From positions 38,773 to 102,772 of the forward strand of contig CAIYIS010000002.1 of NCBI GenBank assembly GCA_903926385.1: a stretch of DNA of 64,000 nucleotides, written 5' to 3'. The notes below the pieces were generated by a model. That model saw only the letters and a program-made list of their open reading frames with translations. It had not been told where the DNA came from and searched no databases. How positions within the stretch are numbered: the stretch's first letter is position 1; the number at the start of each line of letters is the position of its first letter. Of the stretch, positions 34,655 through 43,099 are shown piece by piece. The translations under genes were made by a program, and so were the position numbers. The DNA is from an uncultured Bacteroidota bacterium (GTDB lineage: Bacteria > Bacteroidota > Bacteroidia > 2-12-FULL-35-15).

Positions 34655-35893
34655 ATGCAAAAAAAGAAAGTAGAATTAATGGCACCGGCAGGTTCGTTCG
34701 AGTCCCTAATGGCAGGCATTCAGGCAGGAGCCAATTCCGTTTATTTTGGTATCGAACAGCTCAATATGCGCTCCCGCTCCAGCAATAACTTTACCCTCGA
34801 AGACCTCGGTAAAATATCGGAAATATGCAAAAAACACAAGGTGAAAACCTACCTTACTCTCAATACCATTGTTTACGACCACGACATCAGCCTAATGAAA
34901 GGCATACTGGACGCTGCCAAAGCTAACCATATTGACGCAGTTATCGCCTCCGACCATTCGGTGATGAATTATGCCAAAAAAACAGGAATAAAAGTACACA
35001 TCAGCACTCAGGCCAACGTGTCGAACATCGACAGCATTGAGTTCTTTTCGGCTTATGCCGATGTTATGGTCCTTGCCCGCGAACTTAGTTTGATGCAGGT
35101 GGCAAGCATTACCAAAGAAATAAAACGCAGAAAAATTACCGGCCCTTCGGGCGAACTGGTAAGAGTGGAAATATTTGCTCACGGGGCCTTGTGTATGGCT
35201 GTGTCGGGCAAATGTTATATGAGTTTGCATTCCAATTTTGCTTCAGCCAATAGAGGTGCATGCATTCAGAATTGCCGCAAAAGTTATGTGGTTACTGACA
35301 AAGAAGACGGAGTAGAATTCGAAATCGACAATGAATACATCATGTCGGCAAAAGATTTATGCACCATCGATTTTATTGATAAAATAATGGATGCTGGTGT
35401 TACCGTTTTGAAAATTGAAGGTCGCGGGCGAAGTGCCGATTATGTTTACACCGTTACCAAATGTTATCGCGAAGCCATCGACTCGTATTATGACGGAACC
35501 TATGGTGCTGATAAATTTGAAGATTGGAAAAAACGTCTGGCAACTGTGTTCAACCGTGGTTTCTGGGATGGGTATTACCTGGGGCGCACTATGGGCGAAT
35601 GGAATAACGAATATGGCTCGAAAGCTACCAAACGAAAAACATTTATCGGTAAAGGAGTAAAATATTTTAAAGATGTAAATGTAGGTGAGTTTAAACTCGA
35701 ATCTCACTCTCTTTCTGTAGGAGAAGAAATTCTGATAACCGGCCCAACCACCGGGGTAATGCAGTTTGTGGTGGACGAAATAAGAGTGGATGAAAAAATT
35801 GTAAAAAAAGCAGTGAAAGGCGAATTGTTTTCGATAAAAGTAAACGAACGAATTCGCCCTTCGGATAAAGTATATAAACTGACAGAAGCATAA
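34655..35893 (+). CDS. peptidase U32 family protein (TrhP/YegQ-like)
   Basis: A 412-residue protein with the opening VELMAPAGSFESLMAGIQAG and the U32 signature IFAHGALCMAVSGKCYMS. A cysteine-rich part follows (NRGACIQNCRKSY) that fits Fe-S binding. Despite the peptidase name, characterised members (TrhP, RlhA) hydroxylate tRNA U34 or 23S rRNA using prephenate and Fe-S cluster supply. Length and the C-terminal beta-barrel-like region favour the TrhP group. A ferredoxin gene follows after 2 bp, which supports a redox rather than proteolytic role. Confidence 0.85.
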   Translation: MQKKKVELMAPAGSFESLMAGIQAGANSVYFGIEQLNMRSRSSNNFTLEDLGKISEICKKHKVKTYLTLNTIVYDHDISLMKGILDAAKANHIDAVIASDHSVMNYAKKTGIKVHISTQANVSNIDSIEFFSAYADVMVLARELSLMQVASITKEIKRRKITGPSGELVRVEIFAHGALCMAVSGKCYMSLHSNFASANRGACIQNCRKSYVVTDKEDGVEFEIDNEYIMSAKDLCTIDFIDKIMDAGVTVLKIEGRGRSADYVYTVTKCYREAIDSYYDGTYGADKFEDWKKRLATVFNRGFWDGYYLGRTMGEWNNEYGSKATKRKTFIGKGVKYFKDVNVGEFKLESHSLSVGEEILITGPTTGVMQFVVDEIRVDEKIVKKAVKGELFSIKVNERIRPSDKVYKLTEA

Positions 35894-35895
35894 GC

Positions 35896-36123
35896 ATGGT
35901 ACGAATAGTGCAGCAACGAATTAAATGCATAGGCTGTAATGCCTGTGTAGAAGCAGCCGCTCATCGCTGGCGCATGTCGCGCAAAGATGGAAAATCGACA
36001 CTTGTGGGTGGCGAAGAAAAACAAGGGTTTTACACCGTTCTGGTGGGCGATGAAGAATATGCAGAAAATGTAAGAGCCGCCACACATTGTCCGGTAAAAA
36101 TTATAAAAGTAGAAAAAGTATAA
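35896..36123 (+). CDS. small 4Fe-4S ferredoxin
   Basis: A 75-residue protein. The cluster ligands are CIGCNAC near residue 11-17 and a distant Cys in ATHCPVKIIKVEK, giving four cysteines in the pattern of a single [4Fe-4S] ferredoxin of the Fer4_13/15 type. The middle part has a short insertion in place of a second cluster. It lies 2 bp after the U32 gene and overlaps the following start (TAATG), so all three are translated together. It probably delivers electrons or clusters to the U32 protein. Confidence 0.82.
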   Translation: MVRIVQQRIKCIGCNACVEAAAHRWRMSRKDGKSTLVGGEEKQGFYTVLVGDEEYAENVRAATHCPVKIIKVEKV

Positions 36124-36572
36124 TGAAAAATAACCCTGCCGAAACCAATAGCATCGACTCGCGCATTGTTGAATTTATAAAAGGTCAAACAGCATTTACA
36201 TTGGCCACCTGCATTGGTCAACTTCCGTATTGTTGCACTTGCTTTTATTCGTTTCTGGAAGATACCAAGGCTCTTGTTTTTAAATCGAGCAAGGACACAC
36301 ATCACATACAAGAAGGCATGCAGAATAAAAATGTGGCTGGTTCGTTATTGCCCGACAAACTGCAAACAGGAAAAGTGAAAGGCGTACAACTAAACGGAAT
36401 TTTGTACGAACCCGAAGGAGACTTGTTGGATGCCGCTAAAAAATCATACTACAAAAAATATCCTTTTGCAGTGGCTTTCGAAGGCGATATATGGGTAGTA
36501 GAACTTTCCAAATTAAAATTTACAGACAATACACTCGGCTTCGGTAAAAAACTTATCTGGGAAAAAGCTTAA
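36123..36572 (+). CDS. pyridoxamine 5'-phosphate oxidase-fold protein
   Basis: A 149-residue split-barrel flavin-binding-fold protein. Visible pattern: FTLATCIGQLPYCCTCFYSF, then ALVFKSSKDTHHIQEGMQN and GVQLNGILYEP, typical of general stress or YhbP-like members. The start overlaps the ferredoxin stop by one base. Whether it binds FMN, F420 or haem is not decidable. Its position suggests a redox function together with the ferredoxin. Confidence 0.8.
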   Translation: MKNNPAETNSIDSRIVEFIKGQTAFTLATCIGQLPYCCTCFYSFLEDTKALVFKSSKDTHHIQEGMQNKNVAGSLLPDKLQTGKVKGVQLNGILYEPEGDLLDAAKKSYYKKYPFAVAFEGDIWVVELSKLKFTDNTLGFGKKLIWEKA

Positions 36573-36592
36573 TCAAATTAATACAAAACAAA

Positions 36593-36769
36593 ATGAGCGG
36601 GATTATCGGATACACATTGTTTACATTACTCTGGCTGGCCGGTTGCCTGTTTATGGTCTACATCATTCGCTCGAAAAAACTTCAATCGAATTTCAGCAAC
36701 GGATTAAAACTCCTGCTGATTTCTTTTTTGATAGGATTAACTCTGCTGATTATTCTGATTTTTATTTAA
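36593..36769 (+). CDS. small two-helix membrane protein
   Basis: A 58-residue open frame with ATG at 36593, 20 bp after the preceding gene. It holds two hydrophobic segments (IIGYTLFTLLWLAGCLFMVY and LKLLLISFLIGLTLLIILIF) joined by a short basic loop (IRSKKLQSNFSNG). Basic residues in the loop predict both ends outside. The composition is that of a real small membrane protein; no function is recognisable. Confidence 0.6.
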   Translation: MSGIIGYTLFTLLWLAGCLFMVYIIRSKKLQSNFSNGLKLLLISFLIGLTLLIILIFI

Positions 36770-36815
36770 AATAAATTATCCCAATTTTCAAGAAAAGCTG
36801 CTTGGCCAAATTCCT

Positions 36816-38087
36816 CTAAATTTTACCAAATACCTTGAAAGCTTCTTTTTCCAGATTCTCTCTATGCATAGGATGAGCGATCGCAATTAAAGATTTAGCT
36901 CGTTGTTTCAAATTTCTTGCATACAAGTCGGCCACACCATACTCTGTTATTACATATCGTGTATGCGCCCTGGTGGTAACCACACCGGCTCCGTATTTAA
37001 GGAAGTTTACAATCTTCGATTCTCCTTTACTTGTAATAGATGGTAATGCAATGATTGGTTTTCCACCTTCCGAAAGCATGGCTCCTCTTATAAAATCCAT
37101 TTGTCCACCAACACCGGAGTATTGAAGTAATCCAATAGAATCGGCACAAACCTGCCCAAACATATCCACTTCTATAGCCGAATTAATAGCAGTAACTTTT
37201 TGGTTTTGCCGAATCACCGCGGTGTCGTTTACATAACCAATGTCCAACATAGCCACCTGAGGATTGTCGTTTATAAAATCGTACAGTTTGCGGGTTCCCA
37301 TTACCAATCCCGAAACAATTTTACCTCTGTGTTTGCGTTTGAACTCTCCCGTTACAACTCCTTTTTCCACTAAGCCCATCAGTCCATCCGAAAATAATTC
37401 GGTGTGAATTCCCAATTGCTTATGATTGGTAAGGCAAGACAAAACACAGTTAGGAATACCCCCAACACCCATTTGCAGCGTGGCTCCATCTTCAATAATA
37501 GAGGCTACATTTTTACCAATCATCATTTCCACTTCTGTTGGTTCCCCATAATTCACTTCAAAAATTGGGTCATTCACCTCTACCGCATAATCTATTTTAC
37601 TAATATGAACCACCCCGTCTCCGTGTGTGCGTGGCATATTATGATTGAATTGTGCAATCACAATTTTGGCCGATTGCATAGCAGCCAAACTGCAGTCTAC
37701 AGAAACACCTAATGAACAAAACCCATGTATGTCGGGAGGTGAAAGGTGCATCAATGCAACATTTAATGGAATAACTCTGTTGCGGAATACTCTGGGTACC
37801 TCACTATAAAAAATAGGAATGTAATCTGCTATTCCTGTTTGCACCGCTTTTCTTACATTGTTGCTTACAAACAGGGCATGGTCTTTAAAGCTATTTTGAT
37901 ATTCAGGGTTATTAAAGGCGGCTTTTCCTTCTATATGCATGTGATACAAGTTCACATTCTCCAGTTCAGCATGTCGGGCCACCATTGCATCCACTAATGT
38001 TTCGGGGGTAGCTACTGCAGAATGAAGATAAACATTATTATTTGATTTGATTGCTTTAACGGCCTCTTCGGCACTTACGTATTTCAT
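36816..38087 (-). CDS. acetyl-CoA hydrolase/transferase family protein
   Basis: A 423-residue CoA-transferase with both family domains. Motifs are the N-terminal SAVATPETLVDAMVARH, the CoA-binding GATLQMGVGGIPN and the region NSAIEVDMFGQVCADSIG with the glutamate expected to form the CoA thioester; GGQMDFIRGAMLSEGGK follows. Members move CoA between acetate and butyrate, succinate or 4-hydroxybutyrate, or hydrolyse acetyl-CoA. The presence of beta-oxidation genes nearby fits short-chain acyl-CoA handling. It stands alone, convergent with the small membrane protein gene. Confidence 0.88.
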   Translation of the reverse strand: MKYVSAEEAVKAIKSNNNVYLHSAVATPETLVDAMVARHAELENVNLYHMHIEGKAAFNNPEYQNSFKDHALFVSNNVRKAVQTGIADYIPIFYSEVPRVFRNRVIPLNVALMHLSPPDIHGFCSLGVSVDCSLAAMQSAKIVIAQFNHNMPRTHGDGVVHISKIDYAVEVNDPIFEVNYGEPTEVEMMIGKNVASIIEDGATLQMGVGGIPNCVLSCLTNHKQLGIHTELFSDGLMGLVEKGVVTGEFKRKHRGKIVSGLVMGTRKLYDFINDNPQVAMLDIGYVNDTAVIRQNQKVTAINSAIEVDMFGQVCADSIGLLQYSGVGGQMDFIRGAMLSEGGKPIIALPSITSKGESKIVNFLKYGAGVVTTRAHTRYVITEYGVADLYARNLKQRAKSLIAIAHPMHRENLEKEAFKVFGKI

Positions 38088-38269
38088 TTTATATCGTTTT
38101 TATCAGGTTTTACAATTATTTCGGGCGCAAAGTAAATAAAAAGAAAGCGAACAAAATCTGATAAAAATCTTGTAGAATGAAAAATCTCAGATATGTTTTA
38201 CATCAGTGTACTACTTCCGCGTTCGGTTAATATTACGATATTTGCCAAATAAATTATTATCCGTTTGAG

Positions 38270-39379
38270 ATGAAAGTAGAAGGAAAACACTATAGAACGA
38301 TTTGGCTGAATGAAGAAAACGATACTATTATAAATTGTATTGATCAGCGTTTTTTGCCTCATCAGTTTGTTATCGAACGGTTGTCTTCCTTGTCTGAGTT
38401 AATTGTCGCTATTGCCGATATGCATGTGAGAGGAGCCGGACTTATAGGTGCAGCAGCGGGCTATGGAATGTATCTGGCCGCTTTAGAAGCCAAGAGTAAT
38501 AAAGAGCCAAACAAATACATACAAGAGGCAGCTACTCGATTAATTGCCTCACGCCCCACAGCAGTTAATTTGGAATGGGCTGTTAACCGACAGTTGCAAG
38601 CCATGGCTATGGTGAGTTCGATAGATGAAAAAATATTTGTAGCCCGAAAAACAGCTCAACTGATAGCCGATGAAGATGCTTCCTATTGTAAAAGAATTGG
38701 AGAACATGGTGTAGCAGTTATCGAACAAATCAGTAAACAAAAAGGTGGCGAGGTGGTAAATGTTTTAACTCATTGCAATGCCGGTTGGCTAGCTTTTGTT
38801 GATTTTGGTTCGGCTACTGCACCCATCTACGAAGCACAAAAGCGAGGCATAAAAGTTCATGTGTGGGTGGATGAAACCCGCCCGCGCAATCAGGGTGCTA
38901 GTTTAACGGCCTGGGAACTTCTTCAACAGGGCGTTCCGCACACAATAATTGCAGACAATACAGGAGGGCATCTCATGCAGCATAAAATGGTGGATATGGT
39001 TATTACCGGTGCCGATAGAGTAACTCGCACAGGTGATGCTGCTAATAAAATTGGCACCTATTTAAAAGCATTGGCTGCAAAAGATAATTTAATTCCTTTT
39101 TATGTGGCTTTACCTTCTTCCTCTTTCGACTGGAAATTGAGAGACGGAATAAAAGAGATAGAAATAGAACAGCGCAATGCCGATGAAGTAAAATATATAA
39201 CAGGGATGTGTAATGATGAACTGAAAACTGTTTTGGTTACTCCTCTGAAAAGTGCAGCTGCCAATTATGGTTTTGATGTTACCCCTGCAAGACTTATTAC
39301 AGGACTTATTTCAGAACGAGGTATATGCAAAGCAAACGAAAAAGATATTCTTAATTTATTTCCGGAAAAAGCAGAATGA
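38270..39379 (+). CDS. mtnA: S-methyl-5-thioribose-1-phosphate isomerase
   Basis: A 369-residue MtnA of normal length. It converts 5-methylthioribose 1-phosphate (or 5-deoxyribose 1-phosphate) to the ribulose form. The catalytic Cys lies in LTHCNAGWLAFVDFG and the catalytic Asp in ITGADRVTRTGDAANKIGTY; the N-terminal IADMHVRGAGLIGAAAGYG and RPTAVNLEWAV are also typical. It overlaps the following aldolase-family gene by four bases (ATGA). It distinguishes itself from eIF2B subunits by the Cys/Asp pair. Confidence 0.93.
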   Translation: MKVEGKHYRTIWLNEENDTIINCIDQRFLPHQFVIERLSSLSELIVAIADMHVRGAGLIGAAAGYGMYLAALEAKSNKEPNKYIQEAATRLIASRPTAVNLEWAVNRQLQAMAMVSSIDEKIFVARKTAQLIADEDASYCKRIGEHGVAVIEQISKQKGGEVVNVLTHCNAGWLAFVDFGSATAPIYEAQKRGIKVHVWVDETRPRNQGASLTAWELLQQGVPHTIIADNTGGHLMQHKMVDMVITGADRVTRTGDAANKIGTYLKALAAKDNLIPFYVALPSSSFDWKLRDGIKEIEIEQRNADEVKYITGMCNDELKTVLVTPLKSAAANYGFDVTPARLITGLISERGICKANEKDILNLFPEKAE

Positions 39380-39975
39380 AAGAAACCGGTGTAATAAAAT
39401 TCAATTGCAACTGGATTCATGAGGCTCCATTGAACGGTCACTTAATAGAAGACTTGAATACATGGCGTGATAAAATGTTTGACCTATCATTTATTGGAGT
39501 AAATGACGAAGATATAGGATACGGCAATATCAGCAGACGTTTCAGAAATAATGAATTTATCATCTCCGGTTCAGCAACCGGAAAATTACTGAAACTCGGC
39601 AGCGAACATTACACTATAGTAACCGAATTTGATTTGGAGAAAAATAGTTTAACTGCTGTTGGGCCTATATTGGCTTCATCCGAATCGCTTACACATGCTG
39701 TGATTTATCAGTGCGATGAAACTGTTAATGGCATTATTCATATTCATCATTATGAATTATGGAAAAAATTAATGAATACAATTCCTACAACACGAGCCGA
39801 TGTGGAATACGGAACACCTGCCATGGCTAACGAAATGATTCGTTTGTTTGGCGAAACCAATTTAAAATCTCAAAAATTGCTGGTGATGGCAGGACATCAG
39901 GATGGTATTATTTCGTTCGGAAAAGATTTGAACGAAGCCGGCAACCAACTCTTAAACGTGTACAATGCTCTTTAA
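39376..39975 (+). CDS. class II aldolase/adducin family protein (MtnB or DHAP-shunt aldolase)
   Basis: A 199-residue class II aldolase-fold protein. The zinc ligands are visible as HIHH in NGIIHIHHYELWKKL and the His of VMAGHQDGIISFG; the N-terminal substrate loop reads GYGNISRRF ... FIISGSATGKLLKL. With MtnA directly upstream it should act on 5-methylthioribulose 1-phosphate as dehydratase (MtnB) or cleave 5-methylthio- or 5-deoxyribulose 1-phosphate to DHAP and an aldehyde. No mtnC, mtnD or mtnX gene is in the window. The start overlaps mtnA by four bases and the end overlaps the radical SAM gene by eleven. Confidence 0.82.
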   Translation: MKETGVIKFNCNWIHEAPLNGHLIEDLNTWRDKMFDLSFIGVNDEDIGYGNISRRFRNNEFIISGSATGKLLKLGSEHYTIVTEFDLEKNSLTAVGPILASSESLTHAVIYQCDETVNGIIHIHHYELWKKLMNTIPTTRADVEYGTPAMANEMIRLFGETNLKSQKLLVMAGHQDGIISFGKDLNEAGNQLLNVYNAL

Positions 39976-40900
39976 TGATAACAAACCTTACAATGATTAC
40001 AGCTCATTTGTAAAACGTAAATTTAATAACCGTGTTCAGAAAATATCTCTCAATACAGGTTTTACTTGTCCGAACAAAGATGGTTCAAAAGGTGTGGGAG
40101 GATGCACGTATTGCAATATTCACACATTTAGTCCGGATTATTGCAAACCTTCTAAATCCATTTCTCAGCAACTGGAAGAAGGCATTTTGTTCTTCTCGCA
40201 TAAATACAAAACCCAACAATATTTTGCTTATTTTCAATCCTACACCAACACGTATGCGGATGTAAACGAATTGCGCGAAATGTATATAGAAGCCATTCGT
40301 TACCCCAATGTAATAGGCTTGGTTATTGGTACTCGCCCCGACTGCATAAGCCCGGAAATAGTGAATATATTATCTGAAATAGCCAAAACTCATTTTGTGT
40401 CTCTCGACTTAGGTGTGGAAAGCACACTTAATCGAACACTCGATATTATCAATCGTTGCCATTCGTTTGAAGAAACACAGGCCGCGTATGCAATGGCTGC
40501 TAATAAAGGTTTGCATCTGGGAGCTCACCTTATTTTAAATCTGCCTGGCGAAAGTCGCGAAGACATGCTGAATCATGCTCGGGAACTATCTAAACTTCCT
40601 ATTAATTCTTTAAAAATTCATCAACTTCAGATTGTAAAACACACACGTATGTCTTTGCAATACGAGCAAACTCCGGAAATGTTCAGTTTTATGAATGTTG
40701 ATGAGTATATTGATTTGGTAACCGAATTCATTTCGTTGCTTCGTCCCGAAATAATCCTCGAACGATTCGTAAGCGAATCGCCAAAAAAATTACTGATAGC
40801 TCCCAACTGGGGCGGAATTAAGAATTTCGAAATTGCTGATAAAATAGAAAAGCGCCTTCTCGAACAAGATATTTGGCAGGGAAAGAATTATTCTGAATAG
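39965..40900 (+). CDS. TIGR01212-family radical SAM protein (YhcC-like)
   Basis: A 311-residue radical SAM protein. The cluster cysteines are in FTCPNKDGSKGVGGCTYCNI, and the family phrase YFQSYTNTYADVNELREMY follows, with SLDLGVESTLNRTLDIINR and GAHLILNLPGESREDML. The family is widespread, but its reaction is unknown. Overlap by eleven bases with the aldolase-family gene places it in the same operon as mtnA. Radical SAM enzymes release 5'-deoxyadenosine, which the neighbouring enzymes may salvage. Confidence 0.88.
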   Translation: MLFNDNKPYNDYSSFVKRKFNNRVQKISLNTGFTCPNKDGSKGVGGCTYCNIHTFSPDYCKPSKSISQQLEEGILFFSHKYKTQQYFAYFQSYTNTYADVNELREMYIEAIRYPNVIGLVIGTRPDCISPEIVNILSEIAKTHFVSLDLGVESTLNRTLDIINRCHSFEETQAAYAMAANKGLHLGAHLILNLPGESREDMLNHARELSKLPINSLKIHQLQIVKHTRMSLQYEQTPEMFSFMNVDEYIDLVTEFISLLRPEIILERFVSESPKKLLIAPNWGGIKNFEIADKIEKRLLEQDIWQGKNYSE

Positions 40901-40964
40901 TTACACAAAACTATCATTCATAATAAACAGGCCATAGTTTTTTATTCAAGCTTTATAATCTCTG

Positions 40965-41372
40965 CTAATTTGCAATAGTTACGCTACATCCGTCCGAAAG
41001 CGAAGTGTAACCCGATTCATACTTTAGTTTAATTTGATAAGTATAAGTTTGACCAGCAACCAAACCATGATCTTCAAAGTTCTCTTGAAACAAGATTCCA
41101 TTATGATATGCAGTTCGGTAATGTGTACCAATTTCTACCCCATTACGATAAACAACTACAAAACTATAAAACACCGTTGAAGAAAAAGTTATTACCTTAA
41201 CATAATGGTCAGAAGGTTGAATTAAGGCCTGTTCAATATGGTTAATCATGGCCACCTTAGGACCATTATAATCCTTGTCGTATGGATTTGTATTTAAATG
41301 TACATCCTTTAACTTATTACAACTTGAAAAAACTAAAACAATTAAAAATGCTACAACATACACTCGATTCAT
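40965..41372 (-). CDS. putative lipoprotein with fibronectin III-like domain
   Basis: A 135-residue protein with a lipoprotein signal (VAFLIVLVFSSCNKL, Cys at about residue 18). The mature part shows the FN3 strand pattern, including IQPSDHYVKVITFSSTVF and the end HGLVAGQTYTYQIKLKYES. It lies 5 bp after the PEGA-like membrane protein gene, so the two form an operon. A cell-surface or periplasmic accessory role is possible; function unknown. Confidence 0.7.
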   Translation of the reverse strand: MNRVYVVAFLIVLVFSSCNKLKDVHLNTNPYDKDYNGPKVAMINHIEQALIQPSDHYVKVITFSSTVFYSFVVVYRNGVEIGTHYRTAYHNGILFQENFEDHGLVAGQTYTYQIKLKYESGYTSLSDGCSVTIAN

Positions 41373-41377
41373 AATAT

Positions 41378-42106
41378 TTAAATTTTAATTCTTAATCCAC
41401 ACAACCAACCTTTGTTCATCAATCCCGGCCTTACATCAAAATCAATACGAGATAGCAATTTGTCTTGATGATATACCGGTTCTATTACCTTACTCTGCTT
41501 TTTTATTATTCTAATATAGTTAATAATCAAAGCACCTGATACCGCATATATCCCATACTCTATCAATCTGTCGTTATTATATTTCTTACGGCTTGCTTCA
41601 AAATCATCCTTATGTTTATCCATGTCTGTCTGATAACCCGACCTAAAATAGATGTCATAAGAATCCATTGCTTTTTTATATTGCTTTTCTACCACTACCT
41701 GATTCATCAATATTCCAGCGCTCAAGGTTAACCCAATAAATATAGGCGACACAAAGTAATTCTTATTTCGTTTTGATTTATACTTATCATGAGCCCATGC
41801 ATAACTGACCCAGGCGGGGTCGAAACCCAACGTAAAGCTATATTTCACTGTATCCTTTAGTTTGATAACCACAGTCGAGTCAATTAATGTCAACGTAGGT
41901 TCCCAAATCTGAACCCTATGCTTTCCTACCGGCAAATATAATACTGTATCGCTAGTACGCATTTTAGAGGTATCCACCCGGCACAAAGGCCGTAACAATC
42001 CCTGCACCATCATTTTCAGATATCCGCCTTCTTCGCTACTTTGAGCATTACCTTTAATGGCAAATAACAACAACACCATCAAAAATATAATAGATTTGAA
42101 TTTCAT
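41378..42106 (-). CDS. hypothetical exported/membrane protein, PEGA-like
   Basis: A 242-residue protein when started at the ATG of 42106, which gives a clean signal peptide (KSIIFLMVLLLFAIKGNAQ); the frame is open 43 codons further upstream but without signal-like sequence. The region SDTVLYLPVGKHRVQIWEPT resembles a PEGA-type beta-domain. Two later hydrophobic segments (YFVSPIFIGLTLSAGILMNQ and EYGIYAVSGALIINYIRII) suggest a membrane anchor. It is the first gene of a pair with the FN3 lipoprotein. Function unknown. Confidence 0.7.
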   Translation of the reverse strand: MKFKSIIFLMVLLLFAIKGNAQSSEEGGYLKMMVQGLLRPLCRVDTSKMRTSDTVLYLPVGKHRVQIWEPTLTLIDSTVVIKLKDTVKYSFTLGFDPAWVSYAWAHDKYKSKRNKNYFVSPIFIGLTLSAGILMNQVVVEKQYKKAMDSYDIYFRSGYQTDMDKHKDDFEASRKKYNNDRLIEYGIYAVSGALIINYIRIIKKQSKVIEPVYHQDKLLSRIDFDVRPGLMNKGWLCGLRIKI

Positions 42107-42183
42107 AACATTTCTCCTTTTGGATTTAGTGGCTGTAAATATATTACTTTTTATGCTATTTATTACGTTAATTTGCTGAATAG

Positions 42184-42391
42184 CATTCGGGGTTAAGTTT
42201 AAAGGAGGAAACGTTCGATACCGAATTAAAAACACTCATTTCCGAATCAGAAACTTTTGTTTCGTGGATGGAAATGGCTAAAAACAGGAGATGATACCCC
42301 TCCTACTCCACTCTTTGAAGCTTCTGCTGCGCACAATTTAGGCGAAGATAATGACACAAATAAATTTACGAATTTGATAAATGAAGAATGA
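42184..42391 (+). pseudogene. remnant of a short coding sequence with a frameshift
   Basis: The plus strand reads LKTLISESETFVSWMEMAK and then, after one extra base in a run of A near 42277, TGDDTPPTPLFEASAAHNLG and on to FTNLINEE and a TGA at 42389-42391. The composition is that of a protein, but there is no start codon and the frame is broken. I do not recognise the family. Confidence 0.35.
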
Positions 42392-42403
42392 TTAATGCCG
42401 GTT

Positions 42404-43093
42404 TTAAAGATTGACGATATCAATCAATTCTTTCATTTTGCTGATGGTATAAAAATCCGTTAAATGGGGAGTATGGACAGTTTCGTGTGCCCAGGTGATA
42501 TGATATGGAATATGCACGGCTTTTCCGCCAAGGGCAATGACCGGAATGATGTCGGACTTAATGGAATTACCTACCATCAGAAATTCCCGGGGTGTGATAT
42601 CGAGACGGTGTATTAGTTTAAGGTATTCGGTTTCGGTTTTGTCGTGCATCACCTCGATGTGATGAAAAAGATGGGAGAGGCCGGATTTTTTGAGCTTTCG
42701 TTGTTGATCGAGCAAATCACCTTTGGTAGCCAGTATAATTCGGTAATTGTTCTTGAAATGAGTGAGCACATATTCTATGTCATCGAGCAGTTCAACCGGC
42801 TTATCGATGAGGTCTTTTCCGAGTTGAATAATTTGATGAATAATTTCTGCATCCACCTTTTTATCGGTAATATAGAGTGCTGTTTCGAGGAGAGAAAGAG
42901 TAAACCCTTTGGCTCCGTATCCATACTTTTCGAGATTTTCGATTTCGGTTTTGAATAACAGTTCCGTTAGTTCTTTTTCAGGCATAAGGTGAGCAAACAA
43001 TTTGCAAAATTGTTTTTCGGCATCTCTGAAGTAGGGTTCGTTTACCCAAAGAGTGTCGTCTGCATCAAATGCTATTACTTTTATTTGTTGCAT
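42404..43093 (-). CDS. HAD family hydrolase
   Basis: A 229-residue haloacid dehalogenase-type phosphatase. Motif I is KVIAFDADDTLWVNEPYF with the DxD nucleophile pair, motif II the Thr in RIILATKGD, and motif III/IV are the Lys and Asp in PREFLMVGNSIKSDIIPVI. The helical cap lies between residues about 20 and 95, as in YjjG/phosphoglycolate-type enzymes. Substrate unknown. It is the last gene of a set with the beta-barrel-like and thioredoxin-like genes (6-bp gap). Confidence 0.88.
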   Translation of the reverse strand: MQQIKVIAFDADDTLWVNEPYFRDAEKQFCKLFAHLMPEKELTELLFKTEIENLEKYGYGAKGFTLSLLETALYITDKKVDAEIIHQIIQLGKDLIDKPVELLDDIEYVLTHFKNNYRIILATKGDLLDQQRKLKKSGLSHLFHHIEVMHDKTETEYLKLIHRLDITPREFLMVGNSIKSDIIPVIALGGKAVHIPYHITWAHETVHTPHLTDFYTISKMKELIDIVNL

Positions 43094-43099
43094 ATTTTA

